DNA of 64,000 bases from Streptomyces flavotricini (GTDB taxonomy: Bacteria; Actinomycetota; Actinomycetes; Streptomycetales; Streptomycetaceae). Of the stretch, positions 1 through 7,521 are shown piece after piece. The DNA is taken from the NCBI RefSeq assembly GCF_020639365.1, contig NZ_JAINUL010000001.1, forward strand, positions 7,757,632 to 7,821,631, written 5' to 3'. The notes below the pieces were generated by a model, which did not search any database, was not told the origin of the DNA, and saw only the letters and a program-made list of their open reading frames with translations. A program made the translations under genes and the position numbers. Each line of letters opens with the position of its first letter. The first letter of the stretch is position 1.

Positions 1-1
1 G

Positions 2-832
2 AGTCTCGGCGGAGCCCTGCTCGGCGCCGTCGTCGTGGACGCCGCCGGGGTGGCCGGTCTCGCCACGGGCTGCGCCGCCGCCTACGCCACGGCCGCCCTG
101 CTCATCGCGACCGTACGGTTCCGCACCGCCGCTCCTCCCGATGGCCACGCCCCTTCCGGCGCGGCCGATGCCGCCGACGAGGAGGGCGCGCCGCGCCGGA
201 CCCTGCGCCGGCTGCTGGGCTCCATGCCGTACGTGCGAGGCATCCTGCTCTGCTTCACCGCGGCCAACCTCTTCACCACGGCCGTCTTCGTCGTCATGCC
301 GCTCTACACCGCCTCCGTGCTGCACGGCGACGGCGGCACCGTCGCCCTCCTGGAGGCCTCGCTCGGCGCGGGCACGCTCCTCGGCTCCTTCACCGGCGCC
401 CGGGTGCCCGGCCGGCCCGCCGTGGTCGGCACCGCCTGCCTGGGCGCGATGGCCGCCGCCCTCGCCGTCCCCGGCCTCGTCGCCGCGCGGCCGGTCATCG
501 CCGGGTCCCTGCTGCTGACCGGCTGGTGCGTCGGGGTGATCGGCGTCCGCTTCGTGGCCCTGTTCCAGAGGCTGGTCCCGGCCGCCGACAAGCCCGCGTT
601 CTTCGCCGTCATGCAGGCCGTCCTCGGCGCGACCTTCCCGGTCGCCTCGCTGCTCTTCGGCTTCCTCGGAGACCACCTCTGCGCCCAGACGCTGTGCCTG
701 ATCCAGGCGGCCGGACTCGTGCCCGCCGCCCTCGCCCTCGCCCTGGCCCTGCTGCCCGGCCACGCCCGTCCGGCCGGAGCACCGCACGAGGCCCCCGCCC
801 CCGAGCCCGCCCCCGCAGGAGGCCCGCGATGA
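2..832 (+). CDS. MFS transporter, 5'-truncated by window edge
   Basis: This is the C-terminal part of a major facilitator superfamily transporter; the reading frame is open from base 2, so the true start lies outside the window. About seven hydrophobic segments are visible, separated by a charged central loop (roughly residues 45-65 of the visible part) that resembles the inter-lobe loop of 12-TM MFS proteins. The tail is rich in Pro and Ala. Its TGA stop overlaps the ATG of the GNAT gene (ATGA at 829-832), so it heads or belongs to the LuxE/LuxC operon and probably exports the product or a precursor. The substrate cannot be read from sequence. Confidence 0.8.
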   Translation, partial: SLGGALLGAVVVDAAGVAGLATGCAAAYATAALLIATVRFRTAAPPDGHAPSGAADAADEEGAPRRTLRRLLGSMPYVRGILLCFTAANLFTTAVFVVMPLYTASVLHGDGGTVALLEASLGAGTLLGSFTGARVPGRPAVVGTACLGAMAAALAVPGLVAARPVIAGSLLLTGWCVGVIGVRFVALFQRLVPAADKPAFFAVMQAVLGATFPVASLLFGFLGDHLCAQTLCLIQAAGLVPAALALALALLPGHARPAGAPHEAPAPEPAPAGGPR

Positions 833-1965
833 CCGCCACGATCGAGCAGGCCACCCCGGCCGACATCGCCGATCTCCGCCAGCTCTACTACGCCGTCTAC
901 GGCCCGCACTACCCGACCGCCCTCGGCACCGACCCCGCCGAGATGTCCCGGCTGATCCAGGACCCGCACACGCTCTGGCTCGTCGCCCGCTGCCCCCGCA
1001 CCGGCGCCCTCGCCGGATCGGCCGCGGTCCACGGCGAACCCGGCAGCCGGGTCGGCCGCCTCGAAGGCCTCGCCGTCCACCCGGACCAGCGCGGATCCGG
1101 GCTCGCCGGGCAGCTGACCGAGGCCGTGTGCGCGGGCACCCTCGACGCCGGAAAGCTCGACTCGGTGTACGCCACCGTCCGTACGGTCAGCGCCGGACCC
1201 CAGCGCGTCGTGGCCCGCAACGGCTTCCGCCCGCTCGGCATCCTGCCCAACGCCGTGGATCTCAGCAGCCGCGAAAGCCTCGCACTCTACGCGCGTCACT
1301 CGCCCGGGGTGCTGGACCGCCGGGTCCCCGTCACCGAGGTCCCCGCCTCCCTGCTGCCGCTGCTGCGCACCGCCGAGGCCAGCCTCGGCATCAGCTACGC
1401 GGACGCCCGGCCGACCCGGCCGGCTCCGGTGCCCGCGGGGCCCGCCCCCCGCCGGCTGGAGATGATCGAGGCGCCGGCCTTCGTCCGCCGCCGCTTCCAG
1501 GAGCACTTCCCCGACACCGGCCGCTGGTTCTACCCGCTGCACACCCCCAACATCCTGCTCACCCCCGACGACGGCGGGTTCGAGGTGTACGCCTACCTCA
1601 ACCGCACCGGCGGCTACTGCGCCCTGGTCACCGCCCACCCCGACCCGGCGGCCGCCGCCGGCTGGCTGGAGCCGGTCACCCGGACCCTGACCCGCGCCGG
1701 AGCGGGCTACGTGGAGGCGCTCGTACCGCTGGACCACCACGCCGCGCTCTCCGCCTTCGCCGCCCAGGGCTTCATCGCCGGCGCCCTGTACCCGGCCATG
1801 CGCCGGGACGGGGACGGCTTCCACGACTACGTGGTGATGTCCCGGACCGCCGAGCACATCGATTTCCGCGGGCTGGTCGTCGACCCGCCGCTGCGGCCCT
1901 TCCTCGATTCCTATGTGTCGGCCTGGACGTCGACCCATCTGCCCGTACGTGAGGTTGTTTCATGA
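829..1965 (+). CDS. Tandem-GNAT family N-acetyltransferase
   Basis: A 378-residue protein whose N-terminal half has a clear GNAT fold signature, with the acetyl-CoA pyrophosphate loop around residues 87-95 (QRGSGLA type) after the beta4 strand EGLAVHP. The C-terminal half (about 200-350) looks like a second, degenerate GNAT-like domain, giving about twice the usual single-domain length. It starts within the stop of the MFS gene and ends within the start of the luxE-like gene (ATGA overlaps at both ends), so all are translationally coupled. It likely acylates an amine in the same pathway as the neighbouring acyl-activating enzymes. The acceptor is unknown; the tandem-domain reading is inference. 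Confidence 0.8.
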   Translation: MTATIEQATPADIADLRQLYYAVYGPHYPTALGTDPAEMSRLIQDPHTLWLVARCPRTGALAGSAAVHGEPGSRVGRLEGLAVHPDQRGSGLAGQLTEAVCAGTLDAGKLDSVYATVRTVSAGPQRVVARNGFRPLGILPNAVDLSSRESLALYARHSPGVLDRRVPVTEVPASLLPLLRTAEASLGISYADARPTRPAPVPAGPAPRRLEMIEAPAFVRRRFQEHFPDTGRWFYPLHTPNILLTPDDGGFEVYAYLNRTGGYCALVTAHPDPAAAAGWLEPVTRTLTRAGAGYVEALVPLDHHAALSAFAAQGFIAGALYPAMRRDGDGFHDYVVMSRTAEHIDFRGLVVDPPLRPFLDSYVSAWTSTHLPVREVVS

Positions 1966-3158
1966 CCCCTTCCACGGCCCCTTCCGTGACCCCGACCGCG
2001 ACCCCTTCGAAACCCCATCTCGCCCCCGTCGACGTCCCCGACGCCGCCGCCCTCGGAAGGGTGCAGCAGCTCTGCGACCTGACCGGGCCCTACACCTCCG
2101 GCCCCGCCGAGGAAGAGCTGTTCGCCGCCGCCATGGCGGAGATCAACGCCTGGCACCGCGACCGCTCCCCCTTCTTCCGCAGCCTCCACGACGACGGCGC
2201 GCGCCCGGACACCCCGTACCGGGCGCCCCTGGTGCACGCGAACTTCTTCAAGCGCCACGAGGTCCTGTCCATACCCGAGGAAGAGGTCCACCTCCACCTG
2301 ACCTCCTCCGGCACCACCGGACAGAAGTCGCAGATGTTCTTCGACGAGTGGACCATCCGCTCCGCCCAGCGCATGGTCGCCCGCATCTTCGACCACAACG
2401 GCTGGATCACCCCCGACCAGCCGGTCAACTACCTGCTCTACAGCTACGAGCCCGCCCGCGACCTCAACCTGGGCACCTCGTTCACCGACAACTACCTGTG
2501 CGACTTCGCCCCGGCCCGCCAGGTCGAGTACGCCCTGCGCAACACCGGCAACGGGCACGAGTTCGACCCCTTCGGCTGCGTCGCCGCGCTGCGCCGCTTC
2601 GCCGAGGACGACGTACCCGTCCGCATCCTCGGCTTCCCGGCCTTCCTCTGGTTCACGCTGGAGCGGATGCGGGCCATGGGCCTCCCGCCGCTGCGGCTGC
2701 CCGAAGGCTCGCTGATCATCCTCGGCGGCGGCTGGAAGGGTCACACCGACCGGCAGATCGGCAAGCACGAGCTGTACGCCCGCGTCACCGAGCAGCTGGG
2801 CGTCCCCTCGGAGCGGATCCGGGACACCTTCGGCTCGGTCGAACACTGCATCCCGTACATCGAGTGCGCGCACCACAACCTCCACGCACCCGTCTGGTCC
2901 CGCGTCTTCATCCGCTCGACCCGCACCCTCGAACCGCTGCCGTACGGCGAGCGCGGCTACCTGCACCTGGTGTCCCCGTACATCACCTCCGTACCGGCGC
3001 AGAGCGTCGTCATGGGCGACCTCGCCTCGCTCCACCCGGGCGAGGAGTGCGGCTGCGAGCTGACCACCCCGTGGTTCACGATCCACGGCCGCGCCGGGGT
3101 CAGCCGCAACCGCAGCTGTGCCGTGGCCGCCGCCGAACTGATGAAGGGAATGTCGTGA
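1962..3158 (+). CDS. LuxE-type acyl-protein synthetase
   Basis: A 398-residue protein of the LuxE family. LuxE enzymes activate a fatty acid as acyl-AMP and pass it to the LuxC reductase. The Ser/Thr/Gly-rich nucleotide loop (TSSGTTGQKS, residues 114-123) and the later FGSVEHCIPY and GYLHLVSPY segments fit the family. Length is close to classical LuxE (about 370). A Thr/Pro-rich stretch of about 20 residues precedes the domain. It overlaps the genes on both sides by four bases, so stoichiometric expression with the LuxC fusion is expected. No luciferase genes are present, so an aldehyde- or thioester-making role in biosynthesis is more likely than light production. Confidence 0.82.
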   Translation: MTPSTAPSVTPTATPSKPHLAPVDVPDAAALGRVQQLCDLTGPYTSGPAEEELFAAAMAEINAWHRDRSPFFRSLHDDGARPDTPYRAPLVHANFFKRHEVLSIPEEEVHLHLTSSGTTGQKSQMFFDEWTIRSAQRMVARIFDHNGWITPDQPVNYLLYSYEPARDLNLGTSFTDNYLCDFAPARQVEYALRNTGNGHEFDPFGCVAALRRFAEDDVPVRILGFPAFLWFTLERMRAMGLPPLRLPEGSLIILGGGWKGHTDRQIGKHELYARVTEQLGVPSERIRDTFGSVEHCIPYIECAHHNLHAPVWSRVFIRSTRTLEPLPYGERGYLHLVSPYITSVPAQSVVMGDLASLHPGEECGCELTTPWFTIHGRAGVSRNRSCAVAAAELMKGMS

Positions 3159-5683
3159 CCGACACCATCAACCTCAACCACCACTACTGGCAGGGCACCT
3201 TCATCGGGGACGAGGAGGCCGCCCGTCGGCTGACCACCCTGCCCGCGGCCGTCGAGTCCGCGCTCGCCGCACCGCTCGACACCGAGACCGTCCTGGCCGC
3301 CTGCGACGCGCTGTCGCGCGCCCTGCGCACCCCCGGCCACCGTCTGCGCGAGCGGCTGGCCCCGCACCTGCCCGAGGGCGACGACGCGGAGCGGGAGGAA
3401 CTCCTCGCAGAACTCGCCGAGTTCCTCGGCCGCGCCTCCCTCACCCGCAAGCTCCGCCGCGAGCTGGGCGGCACCGCCCCGCAGCGGCTGAACCGCCCCG
3501 ACGCCAAGGAGACGGTCTACGAAGCCTGGGCGCCCGTCGGCCTGGTCGCCCACATAGCCCCGGGCAACGCCGCCACCGTCGCCCCGCTCAGCCTCATCGA
3601 GGGACTCCTCGCAGGGAACGTCAACGTCCTCAAGACCAGCAGCGCCGACACCTTCCTCGCCCAGCACCTCCTCGCCGAACTCGCCGCGCAGGACCCGACC
3701 GGCGCCCTCGCCGAGCGCATCATCGTGCTCCGCTTCCCCTCCTCCCGCCAGGAGTGGCTGCGCCTGATGTGCGCTCCCGCCGACGCGGTCGCGGTCTGGG
3801 GCGGCGAGGCCGCCGTCGAGGGCGTCGCCGCCCACGTCCCGGCCGGCTGCCGCCTGGTGGAGTGGGGACACAAGATCTCCTTCGCGTACGTCACCGAGGA
3901 CGCCTGGGAGGACGAGGCGACCTCCACCGCCCTGGCCGGGGACGTCTGCCTCTTCGAGCAGCAGGCCTGCTCCAGCCCCCAGGTCGTCTACCTCGACACG
4001 GACGCCGGGAACACCGAGGTCCTGCACGCGTTCGCCGAGCGCCTCGCCGCGGCCCTGGCCGCGCAGCCGGGGCCCGCCGCGCGGGACCGAGACCTCGACC
4101 CGGCCGAGTACGCCGAACTCACCACCACCGAGCACCTCGCCCGCCTGGAGGAGCACCTCGGCCTCACTCGCGTCCTGGCCGCCCCCGACGGCACCTGGCG
4201 CGTCATGGCCGACACCCGCCCGGCGCTCACCGCCTCGCCGCTGCACCGCAGCGTCTGGGTCAAGCCGCTGCCCCGCAAGGACCTCATCGCCACGCTGCGC
4301 CCCATGCGCCGCTACCTCCAGACGGCCGCCATCGCGGGCAGCCGCACCGACATCGCCGAGCTCTCCGCGCTGGTGCTGGCCGCCGGCGCCACCCGTGTCA
4401 CCCCCGTCGGGGCCATGACCGCGGGCTACGCCGGCGAACCGCACGACGGGGTCTACGCCCTCCAGCGCTACAGCCGCCGCGTCGCGGTCCGGGCCGACGC
4501 GCGCTTCGCCTCCACCGCCTGCCTCGACGACCTCGCCCGCCCGGCGGCCTTTCCGCCGCCGACCGGGCCGCTGCTGGACAAGGCCGCCGCACAGGACCTC
4601 AACCGGGGGGTCGACCGGAGCGACGCCGAGCTGTACTTCCGCAGCGGCGGAAGCACCGGTACGCCCGCCCTGTCGCTGTTCACGTACGAGGACTACGACA
4701 CGCAGATGCACGCCGCCGCCCGCGGCCTGCTCGCCGCCGGCTACGACCCGGCCCGCGACCGTACGGCCAACCTCTTCTACTGCGGCGGCATGTACGGCGG
4801 GTTCATCAGCTTCTTCTCCATCCTGGAGCGGCTCGGCGGAGTCCAGATGCCGATGGCGGCCGGCTCCGACCACCGGGCCACCGCGGAGATGATCGCCGCG
4901 TACGAGGTGGACACGCTCTTCGGCATGCCCTCGTACCTCTGGCAGCTCCTGCACGAGGAAGCCGACCTGCTGCGCTCGTACGGGGGTCTGCGCAAGATCT
5001 ACTACGGCGGCGAGCACTTCACCGAGGAGCAGCGCAGGACGCTGACCGAGACCTTCGGCATCGAGGTCATCCACTCGATCACCTACGGCAGCACGGACCT
5101 CGGCCCGCTCGGCTACCAGTGCGCGCAGAGCGGCGGCAGCGTCCACCACCTCCACGCCGACCTGCACACGCTGGAGATCGTCGACGTCGACGAGGACCGG
5201 CCCGTGGCACCGGGGGAGACCGGCCGGCTCGTCTTCACCACCCGTGCCCGGCGCGGACAGCACCTCGACCGGTACGTGATCGGCGACCTCGGGCGCGCGC
5301 TGCCCGGCCGCTGCCCTTGCGGCAGCCATGCCCCGCGGTTCGAACTGCTGGGCCGGATGGGCGAGGTGGTGCGGGTGGCGACGTACTTCCTCAACTACCG
5401 CCGCTTCGTGGCCATCGCGGGGGAGCGGCTGGGGTACGGCGGTGAGCTCCAGGCCGTCCTGACCGCCGGGGCGGCCCGGGAAGGCCTCACCGTACGGCTG
5501 GAGAGCGCCCACGCCCCGGACCCGGAACGGGCCCGGGAGGCCTTCCTGGCCGCGTACCCGGAGGTGCGGTCGGCGGTGGCGGAAAAGCTGCTCGACTTCG
5601 CGGTCGAGGCGGTGGACGGAGCCGACCTGGAGCGTGCGGCGACCAGCGGGAAGCTGCTGGCCGTGGTGGACCGCAGGCGGTAG
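3155..5683 (+). CDS. LuxC acyl-CoA reductase fused to PaaK/LuxE-like adenylating domain
   Basis: An 842-residue two-domain protein starting at a GTG that overlaps the previous stop (GTGA). Residues about 110-460 match the LuxC acyl-CoA reductase family: a nucleotide-binding region (VGLVAHIAPGNAA) and the catalytic-type Cys at about 272 in QQACSSPQ, comparable to the acyl-accepting Cys of LuxC. Residues about 480-842 form a phenylacetate-CoA-ligase/LuxE-like adenylate-forming domain with SGGSTGTP near residue 497 and YYGGEHFTEEQ and TYGSTDLG motifs. In luminous bacteria these activities sit on separate subunits, so this is a natural reductase-ligase fusion. With the separate LuxE gene, the operon carries two adenylating enzymes. 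Substrate chain length is unknown. Confidence 0.8.
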   Translation: MTDTINLNHHYWQGTFIGDEEAARRLTTLPAAVESALAAPLDTETVLAACDALSRALRTPGHRLRERLAPHLPEGDDAEREELLAELAEFLGRASLTRKLRRELGGTAPQRLNRPDAKETVYEAWAPVGLVAHIAPGNAATVAPLSLIEGLLAGNVNVLKTSSADTFLAQHLLAELAAQDPTGALAERIIVLRFPSSRQEWLRLMCAPADAVAVWGGEAAVEGVAAHVPAGCRLVEWGHKISFAYVTEDAWEDEATSTALAGDVCLFEQQACSSPQVVYLDTDAGNTEVLHAFAERLAAALAAQPGPAARDRDLDPAEYAELTTTEHLARLEEHLGLTRVLAAPDGTWRVMADTRPALTASPLHRSVWVKPLPRKDLIATLRPMRRYLQTAAIAGSRTDIAELSALVLAAGATRVTPVGAMTAGYAGEPHDGVYALQRYSRRVAVRADARFASTACLDDLARPAAFPPPTGPLLDKAAAQDLNRGVDRSDAELYFRSGGSTGTPALSLFTYEDYDTQMHAAARGLLAAGYDPARDRTANLFYCGGMYGGFISFFSILERLGGVQMPMAAGSDHRATAEMIAAYEVDTLFGMPSYLWQLLHEEADLLRSYGGLRKIYYGGEHFTEEQRRTLTETFGIEVIHSITYGSTDLGPLGYQCAQSGGSVHHLHADLHTLEIVDVDEDRPVAPGETGRLVFTTRARRGQHLDRYVIGDLGRALPGRCPCGSHAPRFELLGRMGEVVRVATYFLNYRRFVAIAGERLGYGGELQAVLTAGAAREGLTVRLESAHAPDPERAREAFLAAYPEVRSAVAEKLLDFAVEAVDGADLERAATSGKLLAVVDRRR

Positions 5684-5698
5684 TCCCCGCCGGTCCGC

Positions 5699-5727
5699 CC
5701 CCGCCCGCCCCCCCCTCGCGGGCGGGG
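5699..5727 (+). terminator. Stem-loop after the LuxE/LuxC operon
   Basis: A perfect 10-bp GC-only stem (5699-5708 pairing with 5718-5727) with a 9-base loop lies 16 bases past the stop of the reductase-ligase gene. There is no U tract, which is usual for actinomycete terminators. It plausibly ends the operon. Confidence 0.55.
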
Positions 5728-5936
5728 CGGCGGGCGGGAGCGCGACACCGGAGCACGCCGCGATCTCGCGTGTGCCGGGCGGATCTTAGACGAGCGATGG
5801 GAGGTTTTCCGTCAAATCTCCCGTTCTCCTCCCGTTCCCGCGCACGCTCAGTAGCGTCGGTCTCACGAGAGGTCAGGCGTACCGCGGAAGCAGGCGGGCG
5901 CCGGCCGCGAACGCAGAGATGAGGGAGCGGGCGCCA

Positions 5937-6311
5937 ATGGCAAATGTGGAAGTCTCGTTGAAAGAGACGATGACCTCGATCGAGGGCACCCTGGGGGTCG
6001 CGCTCGTCGACTACACCAGCGGTATGGCACTGGGAGCCCTCGGCGGCGGCAAGGATCTCGACCTGGCGGTCGCCGCGGCGGGAAACACGGACGTGATCCG
6101 GGCCAAGGTCCGCACCATGGAAATGCTGGGCCTGAAAGACGAGATCGAGGACCTGCTGATCACCCTCGGGAGTCAGTACCACCTGATCCGGCTGCTCAGG
6201 GGCCGCGGGAACGACGGGCTGTTCCTGTACGTCGTACTGAACAAGGCGAACTCGAATCTGGCGATGGCCCGGCACCAGCTGAAGCGCATCGAATCCGCAC
6301 TCGAGATCTAG
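5937..6311 (+). CDS. Small roadblock/LC7-like protein
   Basis: A 124-residue acidic-to-neutral soluble protein with the alternating strand/helix pattern of roadblock/LC7-type modules (LGVALVDYTSGMALG, then a long helix and DGLFLYVVLNKANSNLAMARHQL). I recognise it as a type common in Streptomyces but cannot give a function. The ATG at 5937 is chosen over the in-frame ATG at 5919 because GAGGGAG at 5921-5927 lies 9 bases upstream. It stands alone, after the LuxC operon terminator and before the arsR gene. Roadblock proteins in actinomycetes often act with small GTPases, but none is encoded nearby. Confidence 0.75.
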   Translation: MANVEVSLKETMTSIEGTLGVALVDYTSGMALGALGGGKDLDLAVAAAGNTDVIRAKVRTMEMLGLKDEIEDLLITLGSQYHLIRLLRGRGNDGLFLYVVLNKANSNLAMARHQLKRIESALEI

Positions 6312-6328
6312 GGAGTGTCCGCTCCCTC

Positions 6329-6409
6329 GGGCCCACGCATGCCCATGAATTGAAGAACTCTTCAATCCGGCACATCCGAAATTGGTCAAGCAGGGGCGTG
6401 CGTGGGCCC
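6329..6409 (+). promoter_or_regulatory. Palindromic operator nested in a longer inverted repeat upstream of arsR-like gene
   Basis: ATTGAAGA (6349-6356) and TCTTCAAT (6359-6366) form a perfect 8+8 dyad with a 2-base spacer, the size and style of ArsR/SmtB-family operators. It sits about 98 bases before the GTG of the ArsR-type gene. It is flanked by an 11-bp inverted repeat (GGGCCCACGCA at 6329-6339 and its complement at 6399-6409). Autoregulation is inferred. The outer arms could instead form a terminator for the small gene ending at 6311. Confidence 0.55.
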
Positions 6410-6463
6410 ATCGGGCGGAATGATGGAGCCGCAAGCAAGGTCTAACTGAAGGCGGGAGCGTGC

Positions 6464-6808
6464 GTGGGCATGCAGGTACCCCTGTACCAGGCGAAAGCCG
6501 AGTTCTTCCGCATGCTCGGACACCCCGTCAGGATCCGTGTTCTGGAGCTCCTGCAGAACGGTCCGAGACCCGTCCGCGAGCTGCTCGCCGAGATCGACAT
6601 CGAGCCGTCCAACCTGTCCCAGCAACTGGCGGTCCTGCGCCGCTCCGGCATCGTCGTCTCCACGCGCGACGGCGGGACCGTCACCTACGCCCTCGCCGGG
6701 GGCGACGTGGCCGAGCTCCTGCGTGCGGCCCGCCGCATCCTGACCGAACTCCTGGCGGGCCAGAGCGAACTCCTGGCCGAACTGCGCCAGGTGGACCCCC
6801 GGCGCTAA
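6464..6808 (+). CDS. ArsR/SmtB-family transcriptional regulator
   Basis: A 114-residue winged-helix regulator. The helix-turn-helix spans about residues 17-70 (LGHPVRIRVLELL, then VRELLAEIDIEPSNLSQQL and the recognition helix LAVLRRSGIV), followed by the beta wing RDGGTVTYAL. No Cys cluster of the metal-sensing type is present, so the ligand is unknown. GTG at 6464 or ATG at 6470 could start it; GGGAG at 6454-6458 serves either. In other Streptomyces this regulator type often sits beside a SulP anion transporter, absent here (from memory, not searched). Its TAA stop is the first bases of a mobile element, so the C-terminus may have been altered by insertion. Confidence 0.85.
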   Translation: MGMQVPLYQAKAEFFRMLGHPVRIRVLELLQNGPRPVRELLAEIDIEPSNLSQQLAVLRRSGIVVSTRDGGTVTYALAGGDVAELLRAARRILTELLAGQSELLAELRQVDPRR

Positions 6809-6971
6809 GGGCTGTCCCGTATCCCCGGCGGGCGCGCGGCGCCAGCTACGGCACCTCGCTGCGTTGTCGGGATCGCCCGAATGCGCCCAGTATGAGGACG
6901 ACCCTCCGCCTTGCGATGCACCGCATCTGACGCCGCGCGCTGACCCACCGCGGATTACGGGACAGCCCTTA
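6806..6971. mobile_element. MITE-like element with 16-bp terminal inverted repeats
   Basis: The segment begins TAAGGGCTGTCCCGTA (6806-6821) and ends with the exact reverse complement (6956-6971). With small gaps the inverted similarity continues inwards through a GCGCGCGGCG block to about 38 bases per end. It is 166 bp long and encodes no transposase, which fits a non-autonomous miniature element. The outermost TA may be a target duplication. Its left TA forms the stop codon of the arsR-like gene. The core resembles a repeat I recall from several Streptomyces genomes, but this was not searched. Confidence 0.65.
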
Positions 6972-7138
6972 GGCCGTGCCTTTCGATCAGGCCGCCGCGA
7001 GCCCGGCATGATCGGCGAGACGCCCCCTGGGAGGTGTCTTCCGGGTCCGGCGGCGGCAGGGGGCGGGCCGCGGGACGCGGACGGGCCACGGGGTCGGGAT
7101 ACCGGCTCGGCGGCCGGTCGGTGGCTAGCCTGGGGCGC

Positions 7139-7405
7139 ATGGAATCCTCCTCCGCGTCCCACCCCGCCAGCTACACCGTCGTCCTGCGTCCGGCGCTCGC
7201 CGAGCCCGGTGATTCCGCCCGGCGGGGGGTGCTGCGCACCGCCCTGGTCGAGGCCACCGGTGAATTCGGGGCCTCCGGCTATCCGCGGTACGCGGGCGAG
7301 GGGGTACAGGCCGACATCGACCCCCGGACGCGCACCGTCGAGGCGGTGACGCTCGACGGCGCGGAGCTTCCGTACGGCTGGGTGGCACAGCTCGCCGACG
7401 GGTAG
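7139..7405 (+). CDS. Small hypothetical protein
   Basis: An 88-residue protein with a predicted beta-rich fold (SYTVVLRPAL, then VLRTALVEATGEFG and VEAVTLDGAELPYGWVAQL). I do not recognise the family with confidence; it faintly resembles small Streptomyces DUF6296-type proteins. There is no ribosome binding site before the ATG, but TAGCCT at 7125-7130 would make a -10 box placing transcription start at or near the A of ATG, so leaderless translation is plausible. No operon partner is evident; the next gene has its own promoter-like element. Confidence 0.6.
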   Translation: MESSSASHPASYTVVLRPALAEPGDSARRGVLRTALVEATGEFGASGYPRYAGEGVQADIDPRTRTVEAVTLDGAELPYGWVAQLADG

Positions 7406-7450
7406 GGCGGCCCGCGGCCGGAGCGGCCGGAACAGCCCGCGACCAGGGCG

Positions 7451-7473
7451 TTGTCAGTGCTCGCACCTATGTT
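7451..7473 (+). promoter_or_regulatory. PafBC-type (RecA-independent) DNA-damage promoter
   Basis: TTGTCAGTG (7451-7459), eight bases, then TATGTT (7468-7473) is an exact match to the consensus TTGTCRGTG-N8-TAnnnT known for RecA-independent, PafBC-dependent damage promoters of mycobacteria. It lies about 50-60 bases before the first gene of the vWA/MoxR operon, correctly oriented. The match is seen directly; damage induction of the operon is inferred. Confidence 0.7.
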
Positions 7474-7521
7474 CAGCAGAGTCCCGCCGAACGGCGCGGA
7501 ACTCGCCTTGCTGCATGGGAG

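Noticed and set aside
2957..5512. Long open frames opposite real genes, such as 851 codons on the minus strand
   Set aside because: They arise from extreme GC bias. They lack conserved motifs and lie antisense to well-supported genes.
1962..5683. Bioluminescence (lux) operon
   Set aside because: There is no luxAB-like luciferase gene in the window. LuxC and LuxE families also serve other acyl-reducing pathways.
6806..6971. A complete insertion sequence at the MITE
   Set aside because: The segment is 166 bp with no transposase; only the ends look like IS ends.
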